Part shown: positions 1-7,198 of the stretch, piece after piece
How positions within the stretch are numbered: the first letter of the stretch is position 1
Layout of the letters: each line of letters opens with the position of its first letter
Origin: JAWLAT01 sp041395325
GTDB lineage: Bacteria > Pseudomonadota > Gammaproteobacteria > Xanthomonadales > SZUA-5
Assembly: GCA_041395325.1 (NCBI GenBank)
Contig: JAWLAT010000025.1
Coordinates: 1-64,000, forward strand
Reading direction: 5' to 3'
Length of the DNA stretch: 64,000 nucleotides
The notes under the pieces: generated by a model
What the model saw: only the letters and a program-made list of their open reading frames with translations
What the model was told of the DNA's origin: nothing
Database searches by the model: none
Translations under genes and position numbers: made by a program

Positions 1-1
1 G

Positions 2-625
2 CAGATGCCGATTCCCGTCGAGGCGCTGGACTTCGCGGCCGAGCATTTGCCAGCCGGGCCACGCTGGCTGGGCGTGAATCTCTGCTCCAGTCACCCACTG
101 CGCAATTGGCCGGCCGATCGGCAGGCCGCGCTGATTCGTCATGCGGTTGAACGCCATGGTCTTTCGGTGGTGCTGCTGGGTGGCCGCAGCGAACTGGAAC
201 GCCAATTCGCCGATCAGATCCAGACCAAACTGCCCTTCCCGGTGCTCGATCTGGTCGGCAAGGACACGCTGAAGCAGTTGCTGGCACTGTTGCAGCGATT
301 GACCGTGCTGGTCAGCCCCGATTCCGGACCACTGCATCTGGCCAACGCGGTCGGCACGCCGGTGATCGGCCTGCATGCCCCCTCCAATCCGCGCCGCTCA
401 GGCGCGTACCACTGGCAGCCACTGGCCGTCGATCGCTATGATGAAACCGCACGACGCTACCGCGGCAAACCGGCCGATGCGCTGCCCTGGGGCAGCAAGC
501 TGGAGTTTCCTGGCGCCATGGCGCTGATCGAAGTGGCCGATGTCTGTGCGGTGCTGGATCAGTTCATGGCGAGTGACACGGGTCCGAGTCCCGGTCCACG
601 AGCCGACCCCATCGAGGCGCACTGA
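2..625 (+). CDS. Glycosyltransferase family 9 (heptosyltransferase-like), 5' end cut by the window
   Basis: C-terminal part of a GT9 enzyme, the family that transfers ADP-heptose and related sugars to LPS core on the cytoplasmic face of the inner membrane. About 207 residues are visible, whereas family members are usually 330-360, so the N-terminal Rossmann domain lies upstream of the window. Seen: a nucleotide-sugar binding half with strand-loop patterns around SVVLLGG and the family hallmark SPDSGPLHLANAVGTPVIGL, followed by a short tail rich in Pro and Gly. The frame is open to the left edge. Its stop is one base before the start of the next gene, so the two are probably co-transcribed. 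The acceptor sugar cannot be decided from this part; lipopolysaccharide core or another surface glycan are both possible. Confidence 0.85.
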   Translation, partial: QMPIPVEALDFAAEHLPAGPRWLGVNLCSSHPLRNWPADRQAALIRHAVERHGLSVVLLGGRSELERQFADQIQTKLPFPVLDLVGKDTLKQLLALLQRLTVLVSPDSGPLHLANAVGTPVIGLHAPSNPRRSGAYHWQPLAVDRYDETARRYRGKPADALPWGSKLEFPGAMALIEVADVCAVLDQFMASDTGPSPGPRADPIEAH

Positions 626-626
626 C

Positions 627-902
627 ATGAGCTCCGAACTCCCTGCCTGTCCCGAGTGCGGCCATTGGTTGGAGCGGGCACGCGAGATTGCCGATGATCG
701 CTACGAGCTGAGTGGGAAGATCGTGGCCGCGGGCGTTCTGCTGGGCCTCTTGCTGGGCTGGCTGCATGGCGCGGCCACTGGCGTCGCGATCTTCGCGATC
801 CTGGTGCTGCCGGCCGCCGTCGCCAACGAGATCGGCCGGCCAAAATGGTATTGCTTCGGCTGTCGCCGTCACTGGCATGCGCAACAGGTCAAGCGCCGCT
901 GA
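627..902 (+). CDS. Small membrane protein with split zinc ribbon
   Basis: 91 residues, unrecognised family. The N-terminus has a CPECGHW knuckle (Cys8, Cys11) and the C-terminus a matching CFGCRRHW knuckle, so the four cysteines can bind one zinc across a hydrophobic middle of about 40 residues (AAGVLLGLLLGWLHGAATGVAIFAILVLPAAV), which reads as one long or two short membrane segments. The ATG at 627 follows the TGA of the glycosyltransferase by one base, which favours this start over an upstream in-frame one inside that gene. Function is unknown; the coupling suggests a role at the envelope, but this is only context. Confidence 0.7.
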   Translation: MSSELPACPECGHWLERAREIADDRYELSGKIVAAGVLLGLLLGWLHGAATGVAIFAILVLPAAVANEIGRPKWYCFGCRRHWHAQQVKRR

Positions 903-949
903 TTTCGATCGATCACGCTGGTCGAGCGCTCATAGCCTCTGACATCGGG

Positions 950-1336
950 TCACCCGTGCACCCACCGGGCCAGCCCGAATCCCAGCAGCGTCAGGGCCAG
1001 TGAACCGATCAGGTGACTGCCGGCAATGAGACCGGCCTGCAGCAGATGGCCGCGCTCGAGTACTTCGGCGACTTCGGCCGAGAAGGCGGAGAAGGTGGTC
1101 AGGCCACCGAGAAAGCCGGTCACCAGGGCCAGCCGCCACAGTGGCGCCGCACCGGTCAGTGCCAGTCCCTGCACAGCCCAGCCCACCAGGAAGCCACCGA
1201 GCAGATTGGCGCACAGCGTGCCCAGCGGCAGCGTCGTCCAAAGCGGGTTGAGCCACAGGCCCAGCCCGTAACGCAGACAGGCGCCGCAGCCGGCACCCAG
1301 GAACACCACCAGCAGAGCCAGCGGGTAGCCGCTCAT
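950..1336 (-). CDS. crcB: Fluoride channel CrcB/Fluc
   Basis: 128-residue inner-membrane protein with four predicted helices. CrcB (Fluc) forms a dual-topology dimer that exports fluoride. Family signatures seen: GACLRYGLG near the N-terminus, LPLGTLCANLLGGFLVG in helix 2 and the conserved GFLGGLTTFSAFSAE segment in helix 3, whose Phe and Thr residues line the pore. I chose the ATG at 1336 because the TGA of rarA overlaps it by one base (TGATG), a classic coupled start; the frame stays open further upstream but that part lies inside rarA. It is the last gene of a lolA-rarA-crcB unit. No fluoride riboswitch was recognised upstream, as expected for a coupled distal gene. Confidence 0.92.
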   Translation of the reverse strand: MSGYPLALLVVFLGAGCGACLRYGLGLWLNPLWTTLPLGTLCANLLGGFLVGWAVQGLALTGAAPLWRLALVTGFLGGLTTFSAFSAEVAEVLERGHLLQAGLIAGSHLIGSLALTLLGFGLARWVHG

Positions 1337-2664
1337 CAGCGCCCGCCAGTCCGCCGCGCAGCCAGCGCGGCCTGACGCTGCTGGCGAATCCATTGCAGCC
1401 GTTCGGCGATCTTCGTCTCCAGCCCCCGTGGCACCGGCTGATAGTAGAGCCGCTCGCCCATCTCGTCAGGGAAGCCACTCTGATCGAAGGCAATGCCGTC
1501 GGGCTGGTCGTGATCGTAAAGATAGTCGCGGCCGTGCCCGAGGGCCTTGGCGAGCTTGGTGGGTGCATTGCGCAAATGCTCGGGCACCGGCTCGCTGCCA
1601 CCGTCGCGGACCTGCCGGCTGGCCGCCTTGTAGGCCATGTAGGCGGCGTTGCTCTTGGCCGCCACGGCCAGATAGAGCACTGCCTGCGCCAGCGCCAACT
1701 CACCTTCGGGGCTGCCCAGGCGCTCGAAGCACTGCCAGGCCTGCAGCGTCAGACTCAGCGCCCGCGGGTCGGCATTGCCGATGTCCTCGCTGGCGGCCCG
1801 CAGCAGGCGCCGGGCGATGTACTCCGGATCGCAGCCGCCATCGATCATGCGGCAGTACCAATACAGCGCGGCATCGGGGTTGGAGCTGCGAATGCACTTG
1901 TGCAGCGCCGAGATCTGATCGTAGAAGGCGTCGCCGCCCTTGTCGAAACGCCGGCGGCGGTCGGCCAGCAGGGCCGGCAGCACGTCGACATCGATGGTCG
2001 AGGCTTCGGCCAGTTCGGCGGCCGCCTCCAGCAACGACAGTGCCCGGCGCGCATCGCCATCGGCGGCTTCGGCCAGCGCCTCGGCCGCGGCCTCGGTCAG
2101 GCTCAGCGATTGCCCACCCAGCCCCTGGGGGTCGGCCATCGCCCGTTCCAGCGCCTCGCGAACGGCGGCGCCGCCCAGCGCCTTCAGAACATGCACGCGA
2201 CAGCGCGACAGCAGGGCGCCATTGACGGCGAAGGATGGATTTTCGGTCGTGGCACCCACCAGCGTCAGCAGGCCCGACTCCACGTGCGGCAGCAGCGCGT
2301 CCTGTTGGGCCTTGTTGAAGCGATGAATCTCGTCGATGAACAGCACGGTGGCACGACCCTCGGCGCGGCGCTGTTCGGCCGCCGCCACCTCACGACGTAC
2401 ATCGGCCACACCGGCCAACACCGCCGACAGCGAGGCAAAGGCCGCACCGCCGTGCCCGGCCACCAATCGGGCCAACGTGGTCTTGCCGCAACCAGGCGGC
2501 CCCCACAGGATCATCGAATAGAGCCGGCCGCCGCGCAGTGCCCGGCCCAGTGGCTTGTCGGCCGCCAGCAGATGGTCCTGACCGACCACTGCCTCGACCG
2601 AGCGCGGCCGCATCCGCTCGGCCAGCGGTGCCTGCAGCGCCTCGCCGGGCGCTGGCTCAGTCAC
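1336..2664 (-). CDS. rarA: Replication-associated recombination protein A (AAA+ ATPase)
   Basis: 442 residues, the usual size of RarA/MgsA, a clamp-loader-like AAA+ ATPase that acts at stalled replication forks and interacts with SSB. Seen: N-terminal PLAERMRPRSVEAVVGQ, Walker A GPPGCGKTT at residues 55-63, Walker B LFIDEIHRFNK around 108-118, sensor 1 GATTENPSF, the arginine-finger region SRCRV, and the C-terminal tetramerisation part with NAPTKLAKALGHGRDYLY. The start is GTG at 2664, which overlaps the last eight bases of lolA; the first in-frame ATG would remove the conserved PLAERM segment. Gene order lolA-rarA is conserved in gammaproteobacteria. The serS gene that often follows is absent here, replaced by crcB alone before a convergent gene. 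Confidence 0.95.
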   Translation of the reverse strand: MTEPAPGEALQAPLAERMRPRSVEAVVGQDHLLAADKPLGRALRGGRLYSMILWGPPGCGKTTLARLVAGHGGAAFASLSAVLAGVADVRREVAAAEQRRAEGRATVLFIDEIHRFNKAQQDALLPHVESGLLTLVGATTENPSFAVNGALLSRCRVHVLKALGGAAVREALERAMADPQGLGGQSLSLTEAAAEALAEAADGDARRALSLLEAAAELAEASTIDVDVLPALLADRRRRFDKGGDAFYDQISALHKCIRSSNPDAALYWYCRMIDGGCDPEYIARRLLRAASEDIGNADPRALSLTLQAWQCFERLGSPEGELALAQAVLYLAVAAKSNAAYMAYKAASRQVRDGGSEPVPEHLRNAPTKLAKALGHGRDYLYDHDQPDGIAFDQSGFPDEMGERLYYQPVPRGLETKIAERLQWIRQQRQAALAARRTGGR

Positions 2665-3349
2665 CCAGGCCCTGCACGTTGGCCGCGCCGTCCTGCAGTT
2701 CCTCCAGACCGATCACGTCCACCCCAGGCGGCGGCTCGAAGCTGAAGTAGTCCCCAGGCAAATCGCTGTTGCGCTGCCATTGCGCGAAGCGCAGTTCAGT
2801 CTGCTGACCGCCCGGCGCGCGATAGCGCATTGCACCCAGGCCCTGTGCATTGAAGCCCAGATCGAGCCGATCGAAATCCGCGCGCTCTTCCTTCGGCTGC
2901 AGCAACAGCCACTGCAAGCCGTTCTCTTCACCCCCTTCGGTGACGACGAAACGCTGATCGATGGCCTTGGGCTCCAGAATCAGCGTCAGCGGACTCTGCG
3001 CTTCGGCGCTGGCCTGCAGACGCACCGTGGCCTGATCCAGATCCGGGTCGTAGACCCAGACCCGCTCACCATCGGCGACGATCAGCTGCGGCCAGGGCGT
3101 GGTGTACTCGAAGCGAAACTGTTGCGGCAACGCCAGCGCGACCTGCCCTTCGCTTTGCTCCTCGACGCGCCCCTCGCCGCTGGTCACCGTCTGCTCGAAC
3201 TCGCTGGCCAGCACCTGCGCGCCATCGAGGAACTCATGCAATGCCGCACGCGCGGTCGCAGCCTGCAGAAAGGCCCCCGGCCACAGCAGGCCGAGCGCCA
3301 GGGCGCCCCAGAATTGCCGGCGCAGCCGGACTTGCCAAACGCTGCTCAT
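2657..3349 (-). CDS. lolA: Outer-membrane lipoprotein carrier protein LolA
   Basis: Periplasmic chaperone that takes lipoproteins from LolCDE at the inner membrane and passes them to LolB. 230 residues, starting with a Sec signal peptide (RLRR, hydrophobic core FWGALALGLLWPGAFLQA). Family marks seen: SEFEQTV in the first strand, LPQQFRFEYTTPWPQLIVADGERVWVYDPDLDQATVR, and an LDLGF-N-type repeat in the C-terminal half. It heads the lolA-rarA-crcB unit and overlaps rarA by eight bases. Upstream lies only about 60 bp before the stop of the quinone oxidoreductase, so that gene may read into it. Confidence 0.92.
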   Translation of the reverse strand: MSSVWQVRLRRQFWGALALGLLWPGAFLQAATARAALHEFLDGAQVLASEFEQTVTSGEGRVEEQSEGQVALALPQQFRFEYTTPWPQLIVADGERVWVYDPDLDQATVRLQASAEAQSPLTLILEPKAIDQRFVVTEGGEENGLQWLLLQPKEERADFDRLDLGFNAQGLGAMRYRAPGGQQTELRFAQWQRNSDLPGDYFSFEPPPGVDVIGLEELQDGAANVQGLGD

Positions 3350-3410
3350 CGAGTGATTCCGTGCCTGATCGATGATCGGATCTTCGATGATGTGGTCTGA
3401 ACGCGCGCCG

Positions 3411-4385
3411 TCAAGGCACGATCACCACCTTGCCCAGCACACGGCGCTCGGCCAGATCACGCAGGGCGCGCGGAACCTGATCCAACGAGTACTCACGCGA
3501 GATCAGCGGCTTGAGCTGGCCGCTGCTCACCCAGCCCAGCAGTTCAGCCAGTCCGCGGGCATTCTGAGCCGGTTCGCGACGGGCGAATTCGCCCCAGAAC
3601 ACGCCCACCAGCGAGGCCCCCTTCAGCAACGGCAGGTTCAGCGGCAGATTGGGCACCGTGCCGTCGGCAAAGCCGATGACCAGATAGCGGCCGCGCCAGC
3701 CGATCGAGCGGAAGGCCACTTCAGCCAAGGCGCCACCGACCGGATCGAAGATCACGGCCGGGCCCTGGCCGTCGGTCAGGCGCTTGATCTCGGCACGAAG
3801 ATCGCCGTTGACATAGTCGATCACCTCGTCGGCGCCGTGGGCGCGGCAGATCTGGCGCTTTTCCTCGGTGGACGCTGCGGCGATGACCCGCGCACCGATG
3901 GCCTTGCCGATCTCCACCGCGGCCAGACCCACACCGCCGGCCGCGCCCAGCACCAGCAGCGTTTCGCCCGCCTGCAGTGCCGCGCGATCGCGCAAGGCAT
4001 GCCAGCTGGTGCCGTAGGCCAGCACGAAGGCCGCGGCCAGCGTCATCGGCACGCCCGGTGGCAACGGCATGCACAGCGCCGCATCGACGACCACGGCTTC
4101 GGCGAAGCCGCCGATGCCACACAGGGCCGCGACAGCCTGCCCCGGCTGCAGAGCCGTCACGCCCTCACCCACCGCGTCGATGGTGCCGGCCACTTCCGCG
4201 CCTGGCGTGAACGGCAGCGGTGGCTGCATCTGATACTTCTTCTGCACGATCAGCAGGTCGGGAAAGTTGACCCCAGCCGCGGCGATGCGGATTCGCACCT
4301 GTCCCGGCCCGGGCTCGGGCAGCGCGATCTCGCGCAGTTCCAGCTGCTCCGGCTCACCCCACTGCACGCATTGCATGGCCCGCAT
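3411..4385 (-). CDS. NADPH:quinone oxidoreductase family protein (zinc-independent MDR)
   Basis: 324-residue medium-chain dehydrogenase/reductase of the quinone oxidoreductase branch. Seen: N-terminal GroES-like domain with AAGVNFPDLLIVQKKYQ and PFTPGAEVAGTID, lacking the cysteine cluster of structural zinc; then a Rossmann domain with nucleotide motif VLGAAGGVGLAAVEIGKA (about residues 145-162) and the DPVGG segment. Members reduce quinones or enoyl compounds with NADPH in the cytoplasm. The ATG at 4385 is the only good family-like start (MRAMQCVQWG). It is transcribed divergently from the S9 peptidase and lies upstream of lolA on the same strand. The physiological substrate cannot be told from sequence. 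Confidence 0.88.
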   Translation of the reverse strand: MRAMQCVQWGEPEQLELREIALPEPGPGQVRIRIAAAGVNFPDLLIVQKKYQMQPPLPFTPGAEVAGTIDAVGEGVTALQPGQAVAALCGIGGFAEAVVVDAALCMPLPPGVPMTLAAAFVLAYGTSWHALRDRAALQAGETLLVLGAAGGVGLAAVEIGKAIGARVIAAASTEEKRQICRAHGADEVIDYVNGDLRAEIKRLTDGQGPAVIFDPVGGALAEVAFRSIGWRGRYLVIGFADGTVPNLPLNLPLLKGASLVGVFWGEFARREPAQNARGLAELLGWVSSGQLKPLISREYSLDQVPRALRDLAERRVLGKVVIVP

Positions 4386-4534
4386 CGTCGTCTGATCCCT
4401 GGTTCAAGTCCGCCACATGCTAACGCGCGCTGCGGTCCGTTCCGGAACTGCCGGCAGGCGCGCGTCGCCTTGCAGCCCGGCAAGCAACGGAGGGCTCTGT
4501 CATAGTCTCAGCCCTCCCAGCCGCAGACCGGACC

Positions 4535-6565
4535 ATGACGCAGCCTAGAGACGATCAGGCCACTCAAGTCGCGCCCTTCGGCAGCTGGGCCAGCCCGGTG
4601 CGTGCCGCCGATCTGGCCGAAGCCGCTGTGCAGATCAGTGACGTGCGCATCTTCGACGGGCAGATCTACTGGCGCGAATCGCGACCGGCCGAGGGGGGTC
4701 GGATGGTGCTGCGGCAGCTGACCGACGACGGGCCGCAGACGCTCACGCCGGCGGGCTACTCGGTGCGCACGCGGGTGCACGAGTACGGCGGCAGCAGCTA
4801 CTGGATCCGCGACGGGCTGGTCATCTTCGCCAACTTCAGCGATCAGCGACTCTATCTGCAGCGACCCGGCGAGGATCCCCAGCCGCTGACCCCGGCTGGC
4901 TACCAGTACGCCGATGCGGTGTTCACGCCGGCGGGCGACGCCCTGATCTGCGTCCGCGAGGACCACACGGATCCGACCCGCCAGGCCAATGGCGAGGAGC
5001 GCAACGAGATTGTCTGGCTGCCCTTGCCGGCTGCCGGCGCCACCGCGGAACCCCAGCCTGGTCGCGTGCTGGTGACCGGCACCGACTTCGTCGCCTATCC
5101 GCGTCTGGACGCCAGCGGTCGTCAACTGGCCTGGATCGACTGGGACCATCCCCACATGCCCTGGGACCAGACCCGACTGCGCTGCCTGACTCTGGACCGC
5201 GATGGCCGGCCCGGACCGATTCGCACGATCAGCAGCGGCCAAACCGCGGCGCTGGAGCCGCAATGGGCGGCCGACGGCACGCTCTACTACATCGATGAAA
5301 CCGACGACGAGCGCGGTGGCTGGTGGAATCTGCACCGCTGGCGCGATGGCCACGCCGAGCCCGTCACGCGGATGCCACGGGAGTTCGGTGGGCCGCTGTG
5401 GACGCTGGGCATGCAGAGCTATGTGATTGATCCACGCGGCCGGCTGCTGGCTCGCAGCGCGTTGGCCTCGGTCGAGGAACTGGCCGTGATCGACCCGGCC
5501 GATGGCGACTATCGCCCCCTGCCGCTGCCCTTTGTGGCCTTTGGCGATCTGCAACTGCTGCCGGACGGCCGGCTGCTGACGGTCGCCTACGCCCGCGACG
5601 ACGAACCGGCGCTGGTGGCGATCGACCCCGACACCGCACAGGTGCAGATCCTGCACCGGACCGCCGAACGCCGCCTGCCGGCCGAGTTCGTCTCGGTGGC
5701 GCGGAGCATCGAGTTTCCCACCCGCTCCGGTGAGGACGGCCAGGCGCGCACGGCGCAGGCCAACTACTACCCACCGGCCAATCCGCAGCATCGGGGCCCG
5801 CCCGGCGCGAAGCCGCCGCTGCTGGTGATGGTCCATGGCGGGCCCACCGGTGCCTCCGAACCCACCTACAGCCTGGCGCGGCAGTACTGGACCACCCGCG
5901 GTTTCGCCCTGGTCGACGTCAACTACGGCGGCTCAACCAGCTTCGGCCGGGCCTATCGACAGCGACTCAAAGGCCAGTGGGGCATCGTCGATGTCGCCGA
6001 TGCGATCGCCGCGGTCGATCATCTGGTCGCCGCTGGCGAAGTCGATCCGGAGCGCGTCGCGATTCGCGGGGGCAGCGCCGGTGGCTACACGACACTGGCC
6101 GCGCTGGCGAGCAGCGACCGCTTCCGCGCCGGCGCCAACTACTACGGGGTGTCCGACGTCAGCACGCTGGCGGGCACCAGCCACAAATTCGAGAGCCGCT
6201 ACGACGTCTCGCTGATGGGCTCGTCCGACCCGGCGCGTTACCACGAGCGCTCGCCAATCAATCACCTGGACGGGTTCACCGCGCCGCTGATCACCTTCCA
6301 GGGCAGCGAGGACCGCATCGTCACGCCGGACCAGTCCCGCCGCATCGTGCAGGCCCTGGCCGAACGGCAGATCCCGCACGCCTACCTGGAGTTCCCCGGC
6401 GAGCAGCACGGTTTTCGCCAGGCCGCCAACATCATCCGCGCTCAGGAGGCCGAGTTGTGGTTCTACGGCCGGGTGTTCGGTTTCCAGCCAGCCGACGCCA
6501 TCGAAGCCGTCCCGCTGCACGGACGCGCCCTGCCCGAGGTCGATTCAGACTCAGCCGTCTCCTGA
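4535..6565 (+). CDS. S9 family prolyl-oligopeptidase-type serine peptidase
   Basis: 676 residues with an N-terminal seven-bladed beta-propeller-like half (repeated DG.. and strand patterns to about residue 400) and a C-terminal alpha/beta hydrolase domain. The catalytic triad is visible: Ser514 in RGGSAGGY, Asp593 in GSEDRIV and His625 in EQHGF. The oxyanion region VMVHGGPTG and the NYGGSTSFG segment are typical of acylaminoacyl-/dipeptidyl-peptidases of S9. No signal peptide is seen, so it is probably cytoplasmic and cleaves short peptides. It starts at ATG 4535 with no strong ribosome site; TAGTCT at 4503-4508 is a possible -10 element. Its 3' end overlaps the convergent PaiB-like gene by 15 bases. 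Confidence 0.92.
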   Translation: MTQPRDDQATQVAPFGSWASPVRAADLAEAAVQISDVRIFDGQIYWRESRPAEGGRMVLRQLTDDGPQTLTPAGYSVRTRVHEYGGSSYWIRDGLVIFANFSDQRLYLQRPGEDPQPLTPAGYQYADAVFTPAGDALICVREDHTDPTRQANGEERNEIVWLPLPAAGATAEPQPGRVLVTGTDFVAYPRLDASGRQLAWIDWDHPHMPWDQTRLRCLTLDRDGRPGPIRTISSGQTAALEPQWAADGTLYYIDETDDERGGWWNLHRWRDGHAEPVTRMPREFGGPLWTLGMQSYVIDPRGRLLARSALASVEELAVIDPADGDYRPLPLPFVAFGDLQLLPDGRLLTVAYARDDEPALVAIDPDTAQVQILHRTAERRLPAEFVSVARSIEFPTRSGEDGQARTAQANYYPPANPQHRGPPGAKPPLLVMVHGGPTGASEPTYSLARQYWTTRGFALVDVNYGGSTSFGRAYRQRLKGQWGIVDVADAIAAVDHLVAAGEVDPERVAIRGGSAGGYTTLAALASSDRFRAGANYYGVSDVSTLAGTSHKFESRYDVSLMGSSDPARYHERSPINHLDGFTAPLITFQGSEDRIVTPDQSRRIVQALAERQIPHAYLEFPGEQHGFRQAANIIRAQEAELWFYGRVFGFQPADAIEAVPLHGRALPEVDSDSAVS

Positions 6566-7180
6566 GGCCGCCTCGCGCATCCAGTCCGCCAGCGACGGCG
6601 ATGGTGCTTCGCCAGCCAGGCCGGTCTGGATACCCGCCAGATCGGCCGCGGACTTGTTCTGACTGAGCTTGAATTTGGCTTCGACCCGTTCGATCTGCAG
6701 TTCGATGCCGACGATCGCCCGCAGCTGGGCGGCCAGATAGTCAGCGGGCGCCTCGCCAACCTGCCAGGGCTGAGCTCGATGACCTTCGTGGGCGTCGGTG
6801 AGGTCCTGCAGCAAGACGCGCAGCCAGTCGGAGTCGTCGTGAACCTGCAGGCGACCATGACAATGCACCACGGCGTAGTTCCAGGTCGGCACCACCTTGC
6901 CGTGCTCAGCCTTGCCCGGATACCACCCGGGCGAGACATAGCCCTGCGGGCCCTGAAAGATGGCCAGTGCGGGCTGGCCGTCGGCGATCTGCCACAGTGG
7001 ATTGGCCCGCGCCACATGGCCAACCAGACTGCCACCCGGTGCGTCCCGCCACAGCAGCGGCACGTGGTTGGCCAGCAAGCCATCGGTGGTCGAGGTCACC
7101 AGCGTCGCCAGCGGAAATTGCGCCACCAGCGACTGCCAGCGCTGCGGCTCGTCCTGCCGGAAATGGCGGGGTTGGTACAT
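6551..7180 (-). CDS. PaiB-like FMN-binding negative transcriptional regulator
   Basis: 209 residues, usual length for the PaiB/FMN-binding split-barrel family. Seen: MYQPRHF start, LATLVTS and NHVPLLW, PALAIFQGPQGYVSPGWYP, then the family hallmark VPTWNYAVVHCHGRLQV and KFKLSQNKS. These flavin-binding residues are conserved. In Bacillus PaiB affects sporulation and protease genes, but most proteobacterial members have no demonstrated regulatory role, so an oxidoreductase function is equally possible. The gene runs convergent to the S9 peptidase (15-base overlap) and ends up just downstream of the MASE1-GGDEF-EAL gene, 18 bases away on the same strand, so it may be the second gene of that unit's continuation. 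Confidence 0.88.
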   Translation of the reverse strand: MYQPRHFRQDEPQRWQSLVAQFPLATLVTSTTDGLLANHVPLLWRDAPGGSLVGHVARANPLWQIADGQPALAIFQGPQGYVSPGWYPGKAEHGKVVPTWNYAVVHCHGRLQVHDDSDWLRVLLQDLTDAHEGHRAQPWQVGEAPADYLAAQLRAIVGIELQIERVEAKFKLSQNKSAADLAGIQTGLAGEAPSPSLADWMREAASGDG

Positions 7181-7198
7181 GCAGCGCGTCCCCGAAGT

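Noticed and set aside
1393..2745. Long open frame antisense to rarA
   Set aside because: It lacks protein-like composition and overlaps a well-supported gene completely.
4508..5836. Long open frame antisense to the S9 peptidase
   Set aside because: Shadow of a gene with a complete catalytic triad.
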